From: CAXBID01 sp963815305
GTDB taxonomy: Bacteria; Bacteroidota; Bacteroidia; Flavobacteriales; Flavobacteriaceae
DNA: 64,000 nucleotides
Direction: 5' to 3'
Assembly: GCA_963815305.1 (NCBI GenBank)
Contig: CAWFFW010000001.1
Location: 1,674,001 to 1,738,000, forward strand
Of this stretch, positions 34,730-43,850 are shown piece by piece. Numbering within the stretch: the stretch's first letter is position 1; each line of letters opens with the position of its first letter. A program made the translations under genes and the position numbers. The notes under the pieces were generated by a model that saw only the letters and a list, made by a program, of their open reading frames with translations, was not told the origin of the DNA and searched no databases.

Positions 34730-35737
34730 TTAGGCCTTTAGCACCAATCTAAATCGGGCTTTTCCTTCTTCTAAGTGTTGAAGTGCTTTGTTCACATCTT
34801 CCATATTAAATTCCTCAACCGTTGGATAAATATCGTGACGCACACAAAACTCAAGCATTTTTCTTGTTAATGCAACACTACCTAACGGACTTCCGCCAAC
34901 AGATTTCTCACCCATTATCATACTAAAAGCTGGAATTTCCATAGGTTCTAAAACAGCTCCTACGGTATGAAGCTTTCCTTGTGGTGCTAAGGTGGTTAAA
35001 AACGAATTCCAATCTAAACTGACGTTGGTTGTATTTAAAATGAAATTTAATGAGCCTGCAATACTTTCTAAAGCATCAGGATCAGTAGAATCTACAACAT
35101 GATGCGCTCCCATTTTTAATATACTGTCTTTTTTGTTTGGGCTAGAGCTAAAGGCGGTTACCTCACAACCCCAAGCTTTTAAAAATTTAATAGCCATATG
35201 CCCTAAACCACCAATACCAATAACGCCAACTCTATCTGTTGGTTTTACACCAGATAATACAATAGGATTAAATACTGTAATACCGCCACAAAACAGAGGA
35301 CCAGCTTTAGCCATATCTAAACCTTTTGGCAATAATGTTACCCAGGACCAATGCCCCCTAACTTTATCAGCAAAACCGCCATGGCGCCCAACGATAGTAC
35401 TTTCTACAGTGCCGCATAAATGCTGCTTTCCATCCATACATTGGTTACAATGCATACAGGATTCAGAGTACCAACCCATACCTACTTTATCTCCAATTTT
35501 CAGGCCCTTTACCTCACTTCCCAGAGCCATCACTTCTCCCACAATTTCATGGCCTGGAACTATTGGGTATTGCGTCATGCCCCAATCATTATTAATCATA
35601 CTCACATCAGAATGACAAACGCCACAATAATGCACTTTAATATCAACATATTCATTACCTATTTCAGGTAAATCATATTGAAATTTTTTTAATTTTCCAC
35701 CAGCTTCGTCAGCTGCATAAGCATTTACGTTCCCCAT
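34730..35737 (-). CDS. zinc-dependent NAD(P) alcohol dehydrogenase (YahK/cinnamyl-alcohol type)
   Basis: A 335-residue medium-chain dehydrogenase. The catalytic zinc site is in CGVCHSD and GHEIVGEVMALG. The structural zinc site is the four-cysteine lobe SCMHCNQCMDGKQHLC, and the nucleotide-binding loop is GIGGLGHMAIKF. The sequence around it matches the YahK/Ahr branch, which usually reduces aldehydes with NADPH. The residues after the second strand of the Rossmann fold (FSSSPNKKD) favour NADP. Cytoplasmic; transcribed alone and divergent from the FAH gene. Confidence 0.9.
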   Translation of the reverse strand: MGNVNAYAADEAGGKLKKFQYDLPEIGNEYVDIKVHYCGVCHSDVSMINNDWGMTQYPIVPGHEIVGEVMALGSEVKGLKIGDKVGMGWYSESCMHCNQCMDGKQHLCGTVESTIVGRHGGFADKVRGHWSWVTLLPKGLDMAKAGPLFCGGITVFNPIVLSGVKPTDRVGVIGIGGLGHMAIKFLKAWGCEVTAFSSSPNKKDSILKMGAHHVVDSTDPDALESIAGSLNFILNTTNVSLDWNSFLTTLAPQGKLHTVGAVLEPMEIPAFSMIMGEKSVGGSPLGSVALTRKMLEFCVRHDIYPTVEEFNMEDVNKALQHLEEGKARFRLVLKA

Positions 35738-35872
35738 CGTGTATATTTTATAATTTTAGTTTACTAAACATAAAGTTAATACTATTTCTGTCCTTAATTT
35801 CAAATTTATAATTAAAATTTATGTTTGTTAATTATTACTTTTACTTTAAAATAAAAAAAATAAATCTAAATC

Positions 35873-36487
35873 ATGAAAATAATAGGCATCGGAAAAAACT
35901 ATGTAAACGAAAAATCTGAAATTAGTACTTTAAAAACTGGAGACCAGTTAATTTTTTTAAAAGCCGAAAGTACTTTAGTCACTAATAATAAAAACATCCC
36001 TTTTCCCGCTATAACTAATGAATTGGCTTATGAGGTTGAATTAGTTATTGAAATTGGCAAAAAAGGAAAAAATATTTTGGTTGAAGAGGCCAACTCTTAT
36101 ATATCGGGTATTGCGGTTGGTATCGATTATACTGCTAAGGATGTACTGTCATCTAGCAGAACCAATAAAGGGCCATGGGCATTAGCTAAAGGGTTTGATG
36201 GTGCGTCACCCATTTCTGAATTTAAACCGGTTTCTGATTTTGAAAATTTAAATGCTATTCATTTCAATTTGCGTATTAATGAAGAAGAAAAGCAAGTTGG
36301 AAACACCAATTATATGATTTACAATTTTGCTGAAATTATTGCATTTGTTTCAAAATACATGACCTTAGAACCTGATGATATCATTTTTACCGGAACCCCT
36401 GCTTTAGGTACAGGTCTAAATTTTAAAGGAGATCATATACAAGCTTCTATTGAAGGCGAATTACTTTTAGATTTTAAACTGATATAA
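35873..36487 (+). CDS. fumarylacetoacetate hydrolase family protein
   Basis: A 204-residue FAH-fold enzyme. The metal-binding acids are in YEVELVIEIG and the Asp in GIAVGIDYTAKD; the late motif IIFTGTPALGTG forms part of the active site. The size matches short acylpyruvase or oxaloacetate-decarboxylase-like members (FAHD1, YcgM). It likely cleaves or decarboxylates a small acylpyruvate or beta-keto acid. It opens an apparent operon with the cNMP/CBS/nucleotidyltransferase gene (30-base gap) and an exonuclease, facing the acetate genes. Confidence 0.88.
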   Translation: MKIIGIGKNYVNEKSEISTLKTGDQLIFLKAESTLVTNNKNIPFPAITNELAYEVELVIEIGKKGKNILVEEANSYISGIAVGIDYTAKDVLSSSRTNKGPWALAKGFDGASPISEFKPVSDFENLNAIHFNLRINEEEKQVGNTNYMIYNFAEIIAFVSKYMTLEPDDIIFTGTPALGTGLNFKGDHIQASIEGELLLDFKLI

Positions 36488-36517
36488 ATATCTAAACTTA
36501 TCAACTAACATCTTTTT

Positions 36518-38431
36518 ATGAAAAACTCTATTGCTGAACGAATTCGTGATTATCTCATCATGTACCCTCCGTTCAATTTACTAAATCCTAAAAAACTTTT
36601 AGAGATATCAGAAGATGTTATTATTATATATTTAGAAAAAGGTGATACACTTTTTAAAGCAGGGGACTCTACCAATGAGCATTTTTATATGGTTCGCGAT
36701 GGCGCCATAAGCTTAAATCTTACCAAAAATGGCTCGCAGGAAATTGTTACGATGAGCGATACAGGAGATATTTTTGGGGTTAGACCCTTAATAACTCAGG
36801 AAAATTATAAGCTTACAGCCACAGCGCATGAGGAGTCTATTATTTATGCTATTTCAATTAAAAGATTTCAAGAAGCGGCTGAACATAATTCTAAAGTCTA
36901 TAAATATTTAATTACCGCATTCGCAACAAATGCTTACGATTCGTATACGGCTAGAGAAAACCAGGAAATATTTATTGATTATTTGCCTAATAACTCGCAA
37001 GACGTCGCTAATTTCCAAACAGCTAATTATACTAAAAACCCCATAACTTGTAATGAAAAAGCAACCCTACAAGAAGCTGCTGTTAGGATGAGTAAAAATA
37101 AAATTGGATGTATTATTGTTATTGATAATGACAAAAAACCTGTAGGCATCATTACCAATAGTGATATAAAAAATAAAATTGCTACGGGCTTATTTCCTAT
37201 TAAAACACAGGTAACCAACGTTATGAGTTCGCCTGTTATTACCAACAAGAAAGGCTTAACGGTAGCTGATGGGCAGCTACAAATGATAAAGCATGATATT
37301 GGACATTTGTGTATTACTAAAGATGGCTCTATAAATTCTAAACTTGTTGGGGTATTAACCCACCATGACATTTTGGTTAGTTTAGGTAATAATCCTTCCG
37401 TAATTTTAAAAGAAATAAAACGTGCCAAGCGAACCAAAAAATTAAGAACGGCCAGACTAAAAGCAAATACGCTATTAAAGAGTTATTTAGAACAAAATAT
37501 CCCATTATCACACATTGTTAAAATAATTTCTCAAATAAATGATGCGGTTAATGTTCGTGCCATAGAAATCGCACTACAAAAAATGACTCCACCACCAGTT
37601 AAGTTTACTTGGATGGCTTTAGGAAGTCAAGGCAGAAAAGAACAATTACTTTTTACAGACCAAGATAATGCCTTAGTTTTTGAAGATGTGCCAGACGATA
37701 AATACGAAGAAACTCAAACTTATTTTATAGAATTAGCAAAATACGTTACCAAATCTTTAAATAAGATTGGTTTTGAATATTGCGAAGCTGATATGATGGC
37801 CAGTAATGCCGAATGGTGTAAATCTATCTCACAATGGAAAAATCAATTTGAAAGCTGGATTTTAAAACCCGACGAAAAAGGTATTTTGTTATCCTCCATT
37901 TTTTTTGATTACAATATAGTTTATGGCGACGGCATCTTGTTAGATGAATTATCTGAAACCATTTTTGAAGCTTTAGAAAACTCATCTTTATTCTTTAAAT
38001 TTTTAGGACGTGACGCCCTTAGAAATCCCGCGCCTTTAAGCTTTTTTAGGCAATTTGTTGTTGAAGAACATAGTGAGGAAAAAGATCTATTTAACGTTAA
38101 AAGTCGTGCGATAATGCCACTAGTTGATGCTGCTAGATTACTCATTTTAAGTAAACATATCAAAGGCGTTAATAACACGGCTGAACGTTATGAGCAATTG
38201 GCAGACATTGAATCCAATAATGAGGAACTTTATAAATCTTGCTCTTATGCTTTTAAGGCTTTGTCTAAATTTAAAACCAAACAAGGGATGTTGCACAACA
38301 ACTCGGGAAAGTTTATTAAATTAGATACGTTAACCAAAGAAGAAAAGTTAAAACTAAAGCGCTGTTTTAAACCTATAAGTGATATTCAAGAGGTATTAAA
38401 AATACGATTTGACTTAAAAAACTTTATGTAA
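36518..38431 (+). CDS. cNMP-binding/CBS/DUF294 nucleotidyltransferase-like signalling protein
   Basis: A 637-residue multidomain protein. Residues about 20-130 are a cyclic-nucleotide-binding-type domain (KGDTLFKAGDSTNEHFYMVRDG), followed by a CBS pair at roughly 170-300 (IGCIIVIDNDKKPVGIITNS). A DUF294 nucleotidyltransferase domain has G369-S-Q-G-R373 and D381-x-D383. The C-terminal DUF294_C helical region ends the chain. The organisation is like the PII-uridylyltransferase fold coupled to two sensor domains. Such proteins accompany acetate symporter and acs genes in many bacteria and probably regulate uptake; the substrate is unknown. Confidence 0.9.
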   Translation: MKNSIAERIRDYLIMYPPFNLLNPKKLLEISEDVIIIYLEKGDTLFKAGDSTNEHFYMVRDGAISLNLTKNGSQEIVTMSDTGDIFGVRPLITQENYKLTATAHEESIIYAISIKRFQEAAEHNSKVYKYLITAFATNAYDSYTARENQEIFIDYLPNNSQDVANFQTANYTKNPITCNEKATLQEAAVRMSKNKIGCIIVIDNDKKPVGIITNSDIKNKIATGLFPIKTQVTNVMSSPVITNKKGLTVADGQLQMIKHDIGHLCITKDGSINSKLVGVLTHHDILVSLGNNPSVILKEIKRAKRTKKLRTARLKANTLLKSYLEQNIPLSHIVKIISQINDAVNVRAIEIALQKMTPPPVKFTWMALGSQGRKEQLLFTDQDNALVFEDVPDDKYEETQTYFIELAKYVTKSLNKIGFEYCEADMMASNAEWCKSISQWKNQFESWILKPDEKGILLSSIFFDYNIVYGDGILLDELSETIFEALENSSLFFKFLGRDALRNPAPLSFFRQFVVEEHSEEKDLFNVKSRAIMPLVDAARLLILSKHIKGVNNTAERYEQLADIESNNEELYKSCSYAFKALSKFKTKQGMLHNNSGKFIKLDTLTKEEKLKLKRCFKPISDIQEVLKIRFDLKNFM

Positions 38432-39091
38432 ATGTTACTCCACTGGTTTAAAAAAAATAAAGAATTTCCAGATTTTTATGTGGACTATGTAAGTGCATTT
38501 AAAAACAAGTCTAAAACGCGAATTGAAAATACCAGATTTATTGCTTTTGATACTGAAACTACGGGTTTTGACTTTAAAAAAGATCGTGTTTTATCTATTG
38601 GTGCTGTTGCCTTTACAGGAAATTATATTGAAGTGAAAAATAATTTTGAATTGTATATTCATCAGGAGATTTTTAATCCTGAAACGGTAAAAATTCACGG
38701 TATTAGAAAGGCGGGAAACGAAAAGAAAGTCACCGAATTGGAAGCCATAAAAGCTTTTTTAGATTATATAAAGGATGCCGTTTTAATTGCACATCATGCC
38801 CATTTTGATAAAAATATGATGAATGAAATGCTTCTAAGACACGGTTTGAATAAGTTAAAAAATAAATTTATTGATACTGGTGTTTTATATATAAAATCTA
38901 AACACATAATTTATCGTGATAATTTACCACATTATTCCTTGGATAATTTATGTGATGAATTAAATGTGCCAAAAGTTGATAGACACACTGCTAGTGGTGA
39001 TGCATTAATTACAGCCGTTGTGTTTTTAAAAATTTTAGCCCGTTTAGATAAGCGAAAGCAATTAAAATGGGATTATTTATTGAGTAGATAG
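38432..39091 (+). CDS. DEDDh 3'-5' exonuclease (DnaQ/epsilon-like)
   Basis: A 219-residue protein with the complete DEDDh site: D40-T-E42 in FIAFDTETTGF, D126 in LIAHHAHFDKNMM, and H185-x4-D190 in DRHTASGDA. It starts on the base right after the preceding stop codon, so translation is coupled. It is homologous to the epsilon proofreading subunit but is a short stand-alone form. Homologues sit beside the cNMP/CBS/DUF294 protein at acetate loci in several phyla, so a role tied to that signalling protein, possibly on small RNA or nucleotides, is plausible. Confidence 0.9.
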   Translation: MLLHWFKKNKEFPDFYVDYVSAFKNKSKTRIENTRFIAFDTETTGFDFKKDRVLSIGAVAFTGNYIEVKNNFELYIHQEIFNPETVKIHGIRKAGNEKKVTELEAIKAFLDYIKDAVLIAHHAHFDKNMMNEMLLRHGLNKLKNKFIDTGVLYIKSKHIIYRDNLPHYSLDNLCDELNVPKVDRHTASGDALITAVVFLKILARLDKRKQLKWDYLLSR

Positions 39092-39662
39092 TTTATTTGA
39101 AAAGTAATGAAAGTCGCCTATTTATATTTTGGTTATGTTGATGATTGTTCAACTATGGCGATTTATTTATTGCTGTTTTATTTTATAAATAGGTAATCGT
39201 GAATCGCCTAATTATGCTTTACAAGCATTATCTAATATATCCTGATCTGGTAATTTTAGATGTTGTTTTAATACAGATGCTTGATATAAAGACATAAATT
39301 GTATAGCTTTTAATACGAAAACATTAATAAGATTATTACCACAGTTAAAAAAGTTTTCGCCTTCATTTTTTTGGATTGGGATTACGCATTCATTGGTTTA
39401 TACATTATAATGACCTATTGAATACTTTGGTTTTGTACTAACTACCTATTAAAACTTCAAAAGAGTAAAGGTTGTGACTACTAAAATTTAACAGATTGCC
39501 ACGTCCTTCATCCCGCAACGACGATTTCTTTTATGTTTACGTCAATACGAACTTTTCAAATTTGGAAAAAGCGCGTAATCTGCTTGTTGTTTTACGTTTA
39601 TAATTATGAGGTTGCCACGTCGCTTCTATCGTTACTCTTATCGATGAGAGAACAATTGATGA
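39092..39662. other. 571-base convergent intergenic region with REP-like remnants
   Basis: No gene is visible. CCTATTTATA (39117-39126) and TATAAATAGG (39184-39193) are exact inverted copies that could fold into a long-loop hairpin near the end of the exonuclease transcript. AGATTGCCACGTCCTTCATC (39493-39512) and TTGCCACGTCGCTTC (39612-39626) are two decayed copies of the REP-like repeat. It is bounded by the exonuclease stop and the acs stop, so it should contain terminators for both. Confidence 0.5.
39493..39634. repeat. Two decayed REP-like units (TTGCCACGTC)
   Basis: Both units share TTGCCACGTC (39497-39506 and 39612-39621), the first followed by CGCAACGACGATT. Together with 198-290 and 58525-58608 they define a dispersed repeat family in this window. 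Confidence 0.5.
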
Positions 39663-41570
39663 TTACAATGCACTATCCATAATTTCCTGAACCACTTCTG
39701 GGTTTAAAAGCGTACTCGTATCGCCTAAGTTACTGGTGTCTTTACAGGCTATTTTTCTTAAAATACGACGCATAATTTTCCCAGAGCGTGTTTTTGGCAA
39801 ACCGCTTGTAAATTGAATTTTATCCAATTTCGCTATCGGCCCGATATGTTCGGTAATTATTTGATTGATTTCTTTTCGTAAATTATTATGATCTCTAGTT
39901 TCTCCAACATCTTTTAAAATGACATAGCCATAAAGCGCATTGCCTTTTATATCATGTGGAAAACCTACAATAGCACTTTCGGCAACTGCTGGGTGTTCGT
40001 TTATAGCATCTTCAATTGGTGCAGTTCCTAAATTATGTCCAGAAACAATAATCACATCATCTACGCGACCCGTAATTCGGTAATAACCTACTTCATCACG
40101 TAAAGCACCATCACCAGTAAAATACTTGTTTTCAAAAGCTAAAAAATAGGTTTCCTTATAACGCTGATGATTTCCCCAAATAGTGCGTGCCATACTTGGC
40201 CATGGAAATTTTATACACAAGCGTCCATCTACTTGATTACCCTTCATTTCCTTACCGTTTTCATCCATTAATGCAGGCTGAATTCCTGGAAAAGGCAACG
40301 TCGCATAAGTTGGTTTTGTTGGCGTTACAAATGGAATTGGTGTTATCATAATACCACCTGTTTCGGTTTGCCACCAAGTATCTACAATGGGGCTATTCTT
40401 TTTACCAATATTATCATTATACCAATGCCATGCTTCTTCGTTGATGGGTTCGCCTACAGAACCTAGAACTTTTAATGATGATAAATTGTGTTTTTCAATA
40501 ACCTCCAAACCTTCCTTTGCTAGGGCTCGAATGGCTGTTGGTGCGGTATAAAATTGATTGACTTTATGTTTCTCTATAATCTCCCAGAAACGTCCGTAAT
40601 CTGGATAACTAGGCACACCTTCAAACATCACCGTGGTTGCGCCGTTTGCTAATGGTCCATAAACAATATAACTATGTCCTGTAATCCAGCCAATATCGGC
40701 AGTACACCAATACACATCATCTTCTTTATATTGAAATACATTTTTAAAAGTATACGCCGTATACACCATATAACCTGCGGTAGAATGCACCATCCCTTTT
40801 GGTTTTCCTGTTGAACCGGATGTATATAAAATGAATAACGGATCTTCAGCATCCATAATTTCAGCATTACAATCCTTTGAAGCGTCATCTAACAAAGGTT
40901 GCAACCATTGATCACGACCTTCTTTCATTTTGATATCTGTATGAATGCGCTTTGCTACTAAAACCGAATTCACACCCTTACAGCTTTCTAAAGCTTCATC
41001 TACAATCCCCTTTAAATCTATGGTTTTTGCACCTCGGTATGAACCATCACTGGTGATGACCATTTTACAGTCACTATCGTTTATTCTAGTCGATAAAGCT
41101 GTGGCTGAAAAACCGGCAAATACTACGGAATGGATAGCTCCAATTCTAGCGCACGCTAAAACGGAAATGGCTAATTCGGGAATCATCGGTAAATAAACAC
41201 AAACCCGATCTCCCTTTTTTATACCTTGATTTTTTAAAACATTCGCAAATTGATTCACACGTTCGTGTAATTGATTATATGTAATATGTTGCGCTTTTTC
41301 ATTAGGGTCGTTAGGTTCAAATATAATAGCTGTTTTTTCGCCTCGGGTAGCTAAATGCCTATCGATACAATTCTCCGTTATATTTAATTTAGCGCCTTCA
41401 AACCATTTGACTTCAGGTTTTGTGAAATCCCAGCTTAAAACCGTATCCCACTTTTTACGCCACATAAAATGTTCTTCGGCTATTTCTTCCCAAAAGTTTT
41501 CGGGCTCTCTTACCGATTTGCGATAAACTTGATAGTATTCTTCTAAATGTTTTATGTGGTAGTTACTCAT
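39663..41570 (-). CDS. acs: acetyl-CoA synthetase (AMP-forming)
   Basis: A 635-residue ANL-superfamily ligase. The P-loop is LYTSGSTGKPKGMVHS, the A5 region is DTWWQTETGG, and the hinge and catalytic lysine region near the C-terminus is PKTRSGKIMRRILRKIA, whose Lys is the conserved acetylation site. The length and the acetyl-pocket region (VDTWWQTE) match Acs. It converts acetate, ATP and CoA to acetyl-CoA, AMP and PPi in the cytoplasm. It lies downstream of the symporter and DUF4212 genes on the same strand after a 166-base gap. Confidence 0.95.
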   Translation of the reverse strand: MSNYHIKHLEEYYQVYRKSVREPENFWEEIAEEHFMWRKKWDTVLSWDFTKPEVKWFEGAKLNITENCIDRHLATRGEKTAIIFEPNDPNEKAQHITYNQLHERVNQFANVLKNQGIKKGDRVCVYLPMIPELAISVLACARIGAIHSVVFAGFSATALSTRINDSDCKMVITSDGSYRGAKTIDLKGIVDEALESCKGVNSVLVAKRIHTDIKMKEGRDQWLQPLLDDASKDCNAEIMDAEDPLFILYTSGSTGKPKGMVHSTAGYMVYTAYTFKNVFQYKEDDVYWCTADIGWITGHSYIVYGPLANGATTVMFEGVPSYPDYGRFWEIIEKHKVNQFYTAPTAIRALAKEGLEVIEKHNLSSLKVLGSVGEPINEEAWHWYNDNIGKKNSPIVDTWWQTETGGIMITPIPFVTPTKPTYATLPFPGIQPALMDENGKEMKGNQVDGRLCIKFPWPSMARTIWGNHQRYKETYFLAFENKYFTGDGALRDEVGYYRITGRVDDVIIVSGHNLGTAPIEDAINEHPAVAESAIVGFPHDIKGNALYGYVILKDVGETRDHNNLRKEINQIITEHIGPIAKLDKIQFTSGLPKTRSGKIMRRILRKIACKDTSNLGDTSTLLNPEVVQEIMDSAL

Positions 41571-41736
41571 TGATTATGGTGTTGAATTGTTTACTCGTTT
41601 ATTGGATGAATCGCAAAATCGTTTAAATACTCAAAGCCTTTGCGGTCTTTCAGACATCTTTCCATAAATTAAAAATTAAATTAAATACATATTTTTAGAT
41701 TTATCATAGATTCCTGCATTTGCAAGAATGAAAAAA

Positions 41737-43473
41737 TTAATGATTTGTTGCGTTACCTGCTCCGCTAGGAATTCTAATATTTTCTACTATCTCCTGAACA
41801 TCTTGGGGAGGCTCTGGTGTAAATTTCATAATTATAATAGACACTATAAAATTAAGAATCATGGCGACACTTCCAAAACCTTCTGGTGAAATACCTAGCC
41901 ACCATTCACTTTTATCTGGTAGTACCTCATCAAACCATCCTAATCGGTATTTAACCATGTATAATAACATAGCGGTAATACCGACTACCATTCCTGCTAT
42001 AGCACCTTCTTTATTCATTTTTTTATAGAAGATCCCTAAAATAATGGCTGGAAAAAAAGATGCTGCTGCCAGTCCGAAAGCCAACGCTACAGTGGCTGCC
42101 ACGAAACCTGGTGGATTAATACCAAAATATCCTGCTACACAAACCGCAACCACGGCTGATAAACGCGCCGCTATCAATTCCCCTTTCTCAGATATATTAG
42201 GGTTCACCATTTTTTTAATTAAGTCATGAGATACAGATGATGAAATCACTAATAATAATCCAGCTGCGGTTGATAATGCGGCGGCTAATGCACCGGCAGC
42301 TACTAAAGCAATAACCCAATCTGGTAAATTGGCTATTTCTGGATTGGCTAAAACCATGATATCATTATCAACAACCAATTCATTTTTAGATTTATCAGCG
42401 ACATACTGAATAATGCCGTCATTATTTTTATCATTAAATACAATTAGCCCAGTGGTTTCCCATTTTTTAAACCATTCTGGAACACCTGAATAAGGTTGAT
42501 TAGAAACAGTTTCAATCAAATTTGTTCTTGCAAATACGGCCACAGCTGGTGCTGTAGTATATAAAATAACGATAAGTAGTAATGCTATTCCTGCTGATTT
42601 ACGAGCATCTTTAACACGTTTTACGGTAAAGAAACGGACAATAACATGTGGTAATCCTGCTGTACCTACCATTAAAGCTAACGTTATAGCAAACACGTCC
42701 ATCATTGATTTTGAGCCTTCAGTATATGCATTAAATCCAAGCTCCGTACTTAAACCATCCAATTTATCTAGTAAATACGTTCCTGAACCATCAGCTAGTG
42801 TACTTCCAAACCCCAATTGCGGAATGGGGTTTCCTGTCATTTGAATGGATATAAAAATAGCGGGCACCATAAAGGCAAAAATAAGGACACAATATTGTGC
42901 CACTTGCGTATAGGTGATGCCTTTCATACCCCCCAAAACCGCATAAAACAAAACGATAATCATCCCAATGATCACACCTGTATTAATATCAACTTCTAAA
43001 AAACGAGAAAATACTAAGCCTACGCCTCGCATCTGCCCTGCTACATAAGTGAACGATACCAAGAGTGCACAAATAACACCGACAAAACGTGCGGTATTAG
43101 AATAATAACGGTCGCCTATAAAATCGGGAACCGTAAACTTGCCGAACTTACGCAAATACGGCGCCAACAGTAATGCTAAAAGCACGTAACCTCCTGTCCA
43201 ACCCATTAAATATACAGCACCATCGTATCCTGCAAAGGAAATAATACCTGCCATAGATATAAATGACGCGGCACTCATCCAGTCGGCTGCTGTAGCCATT
43301 CCATTGGCTAATGGTGACACACCGCCTCCTGCTACATAAAACTCTTTTGTTGATCCTGCTCTGGTCCAGATAGCAATACCTATATAAATGGTAAATGTGA
43401 TGCCGACTAAAATATAGGTCCAATTTTGAACGCCGATGGACTCAACTAAAATTATACTATTCGTCATATCCAT
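41737..43473 (-). CDS. sodium:solute (acetate-type) symporter, SSS family large subunit
   Basis: A 578-residue protein with about 13 transmembrane helices. Sodium-site and SSS-signature regions are GGVSPLANGMATAADWMSAA and GGMKGITYTQVAQYCVLI. The sequence is in the ActP/acetate symporter branch, which is consistent with the adjacent acs. The start at 43473 overlaps the DUF4212 stop by 17 bases; a second ATG two codons on (43467) is an alternative. The partner DUF4212 small subunit is required by this class of two-component symporter. Confidence 0.9.
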   Translation of the reverse strand: MDMTNSIILVESIGVQNWTYILVGITFTIYIGIAIWTRAGSTKEFYVAGGGVSPLANGMATAADWMSAASFISMAGIISFAGYDGAVYLMGWTGGYVLLALLLAPYLRKFGKFTVPDFIGDRYYSNTARFVGVICALLVSFTYVAGQMRGVGLVFSRFLEVDINTGVIIGMIIVLFYAVLGGMKGITYTQVAQYCVLIFAFMVPAIFISIQMTGNPIPQLGFGSTLADGSGTYLLDKLDGLSTELGFNAYTEGSKSMMDVFAITLALMVGTAGLPHVIVRFFTVKRVKDARKSAGIALLLIVILYTTAPAVAVFARTNLIETVSNQPYSGVPEWFKKWETTGLIVFNDKNNDGIIQYVADKSKNELVVDNDIMVLANPEIANLPDWVIALVAAGALAAALSTAAGLLLVISSSVSHDLIKKMVNPNISEKGELIAARLSAVVAVCVAGYFGINPPGFVAATVALAFGLAAASFFPAIILGIFYKKMNKEGAIAGMVVGITAMLLYMVKYRLGWFDEVLPDKSEWWLGISPEGFGSVAMILNFIVSIIIMKFTPEPPQDVQEIVENIRIPSGAGNATNH

Positions 43474-43717
43474 ATTTTTTATCCAATTTATTCATCAATC
43501 GAACGTATACAAATATAAGTATCACAAAAACATACATGGACCCTTGTTGGGCGAACCAAAATCCTAATTTAAAGCCTCCTAGTTTTATTTCGTTGAGTGT
43601 CTCTTTAAATAAAATTCCTGCACCGTAGGATACAAGAAACCAAATGGCTATAAGTATTAAAAGATACCTTATGTTCTCTTTCCAATAGGCTTTCGAATTA
43701 CTTTTATCTGTCATCAT
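43457..43717 (-). CDS. DUF4212 small subunit of sodium/solute symporter
   Basis: An 86-residue protein with two transmembrane helices (YLLILIAIWFLVSYGAGILF and a second MYVFVILIFVYVRLMNKLDK). DUF4212 proteins occur almost always directly upstream of an SSS symporter, as here with overlapping reading frames, and act as its small subunit. The second codon is also ATG, so the true start may be 43714. It is the first gene of the symporter unit. Confidence 0.92.
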   Translation of the reverse strand: MMTDKSNSKAYWKENIRYLLILIAIWFLVSYGAGILFKETLNEIKLGGFKLGFWFAQQGSMYVFVILIFVYVRLMNKLDKKYGYDE

Positions 43718-43850
43718 TTAAATTTTAGTTAGAATGTCTCTTTTAATGTTTAGTTTGTAAATATAGATTTTAGTAAATAGTTAAAGGGGGATATATCGGT
43801 TTTATAGCGGTACTAAATGGTTAATTTATGGTTTATCTTAAAGTTAATAT

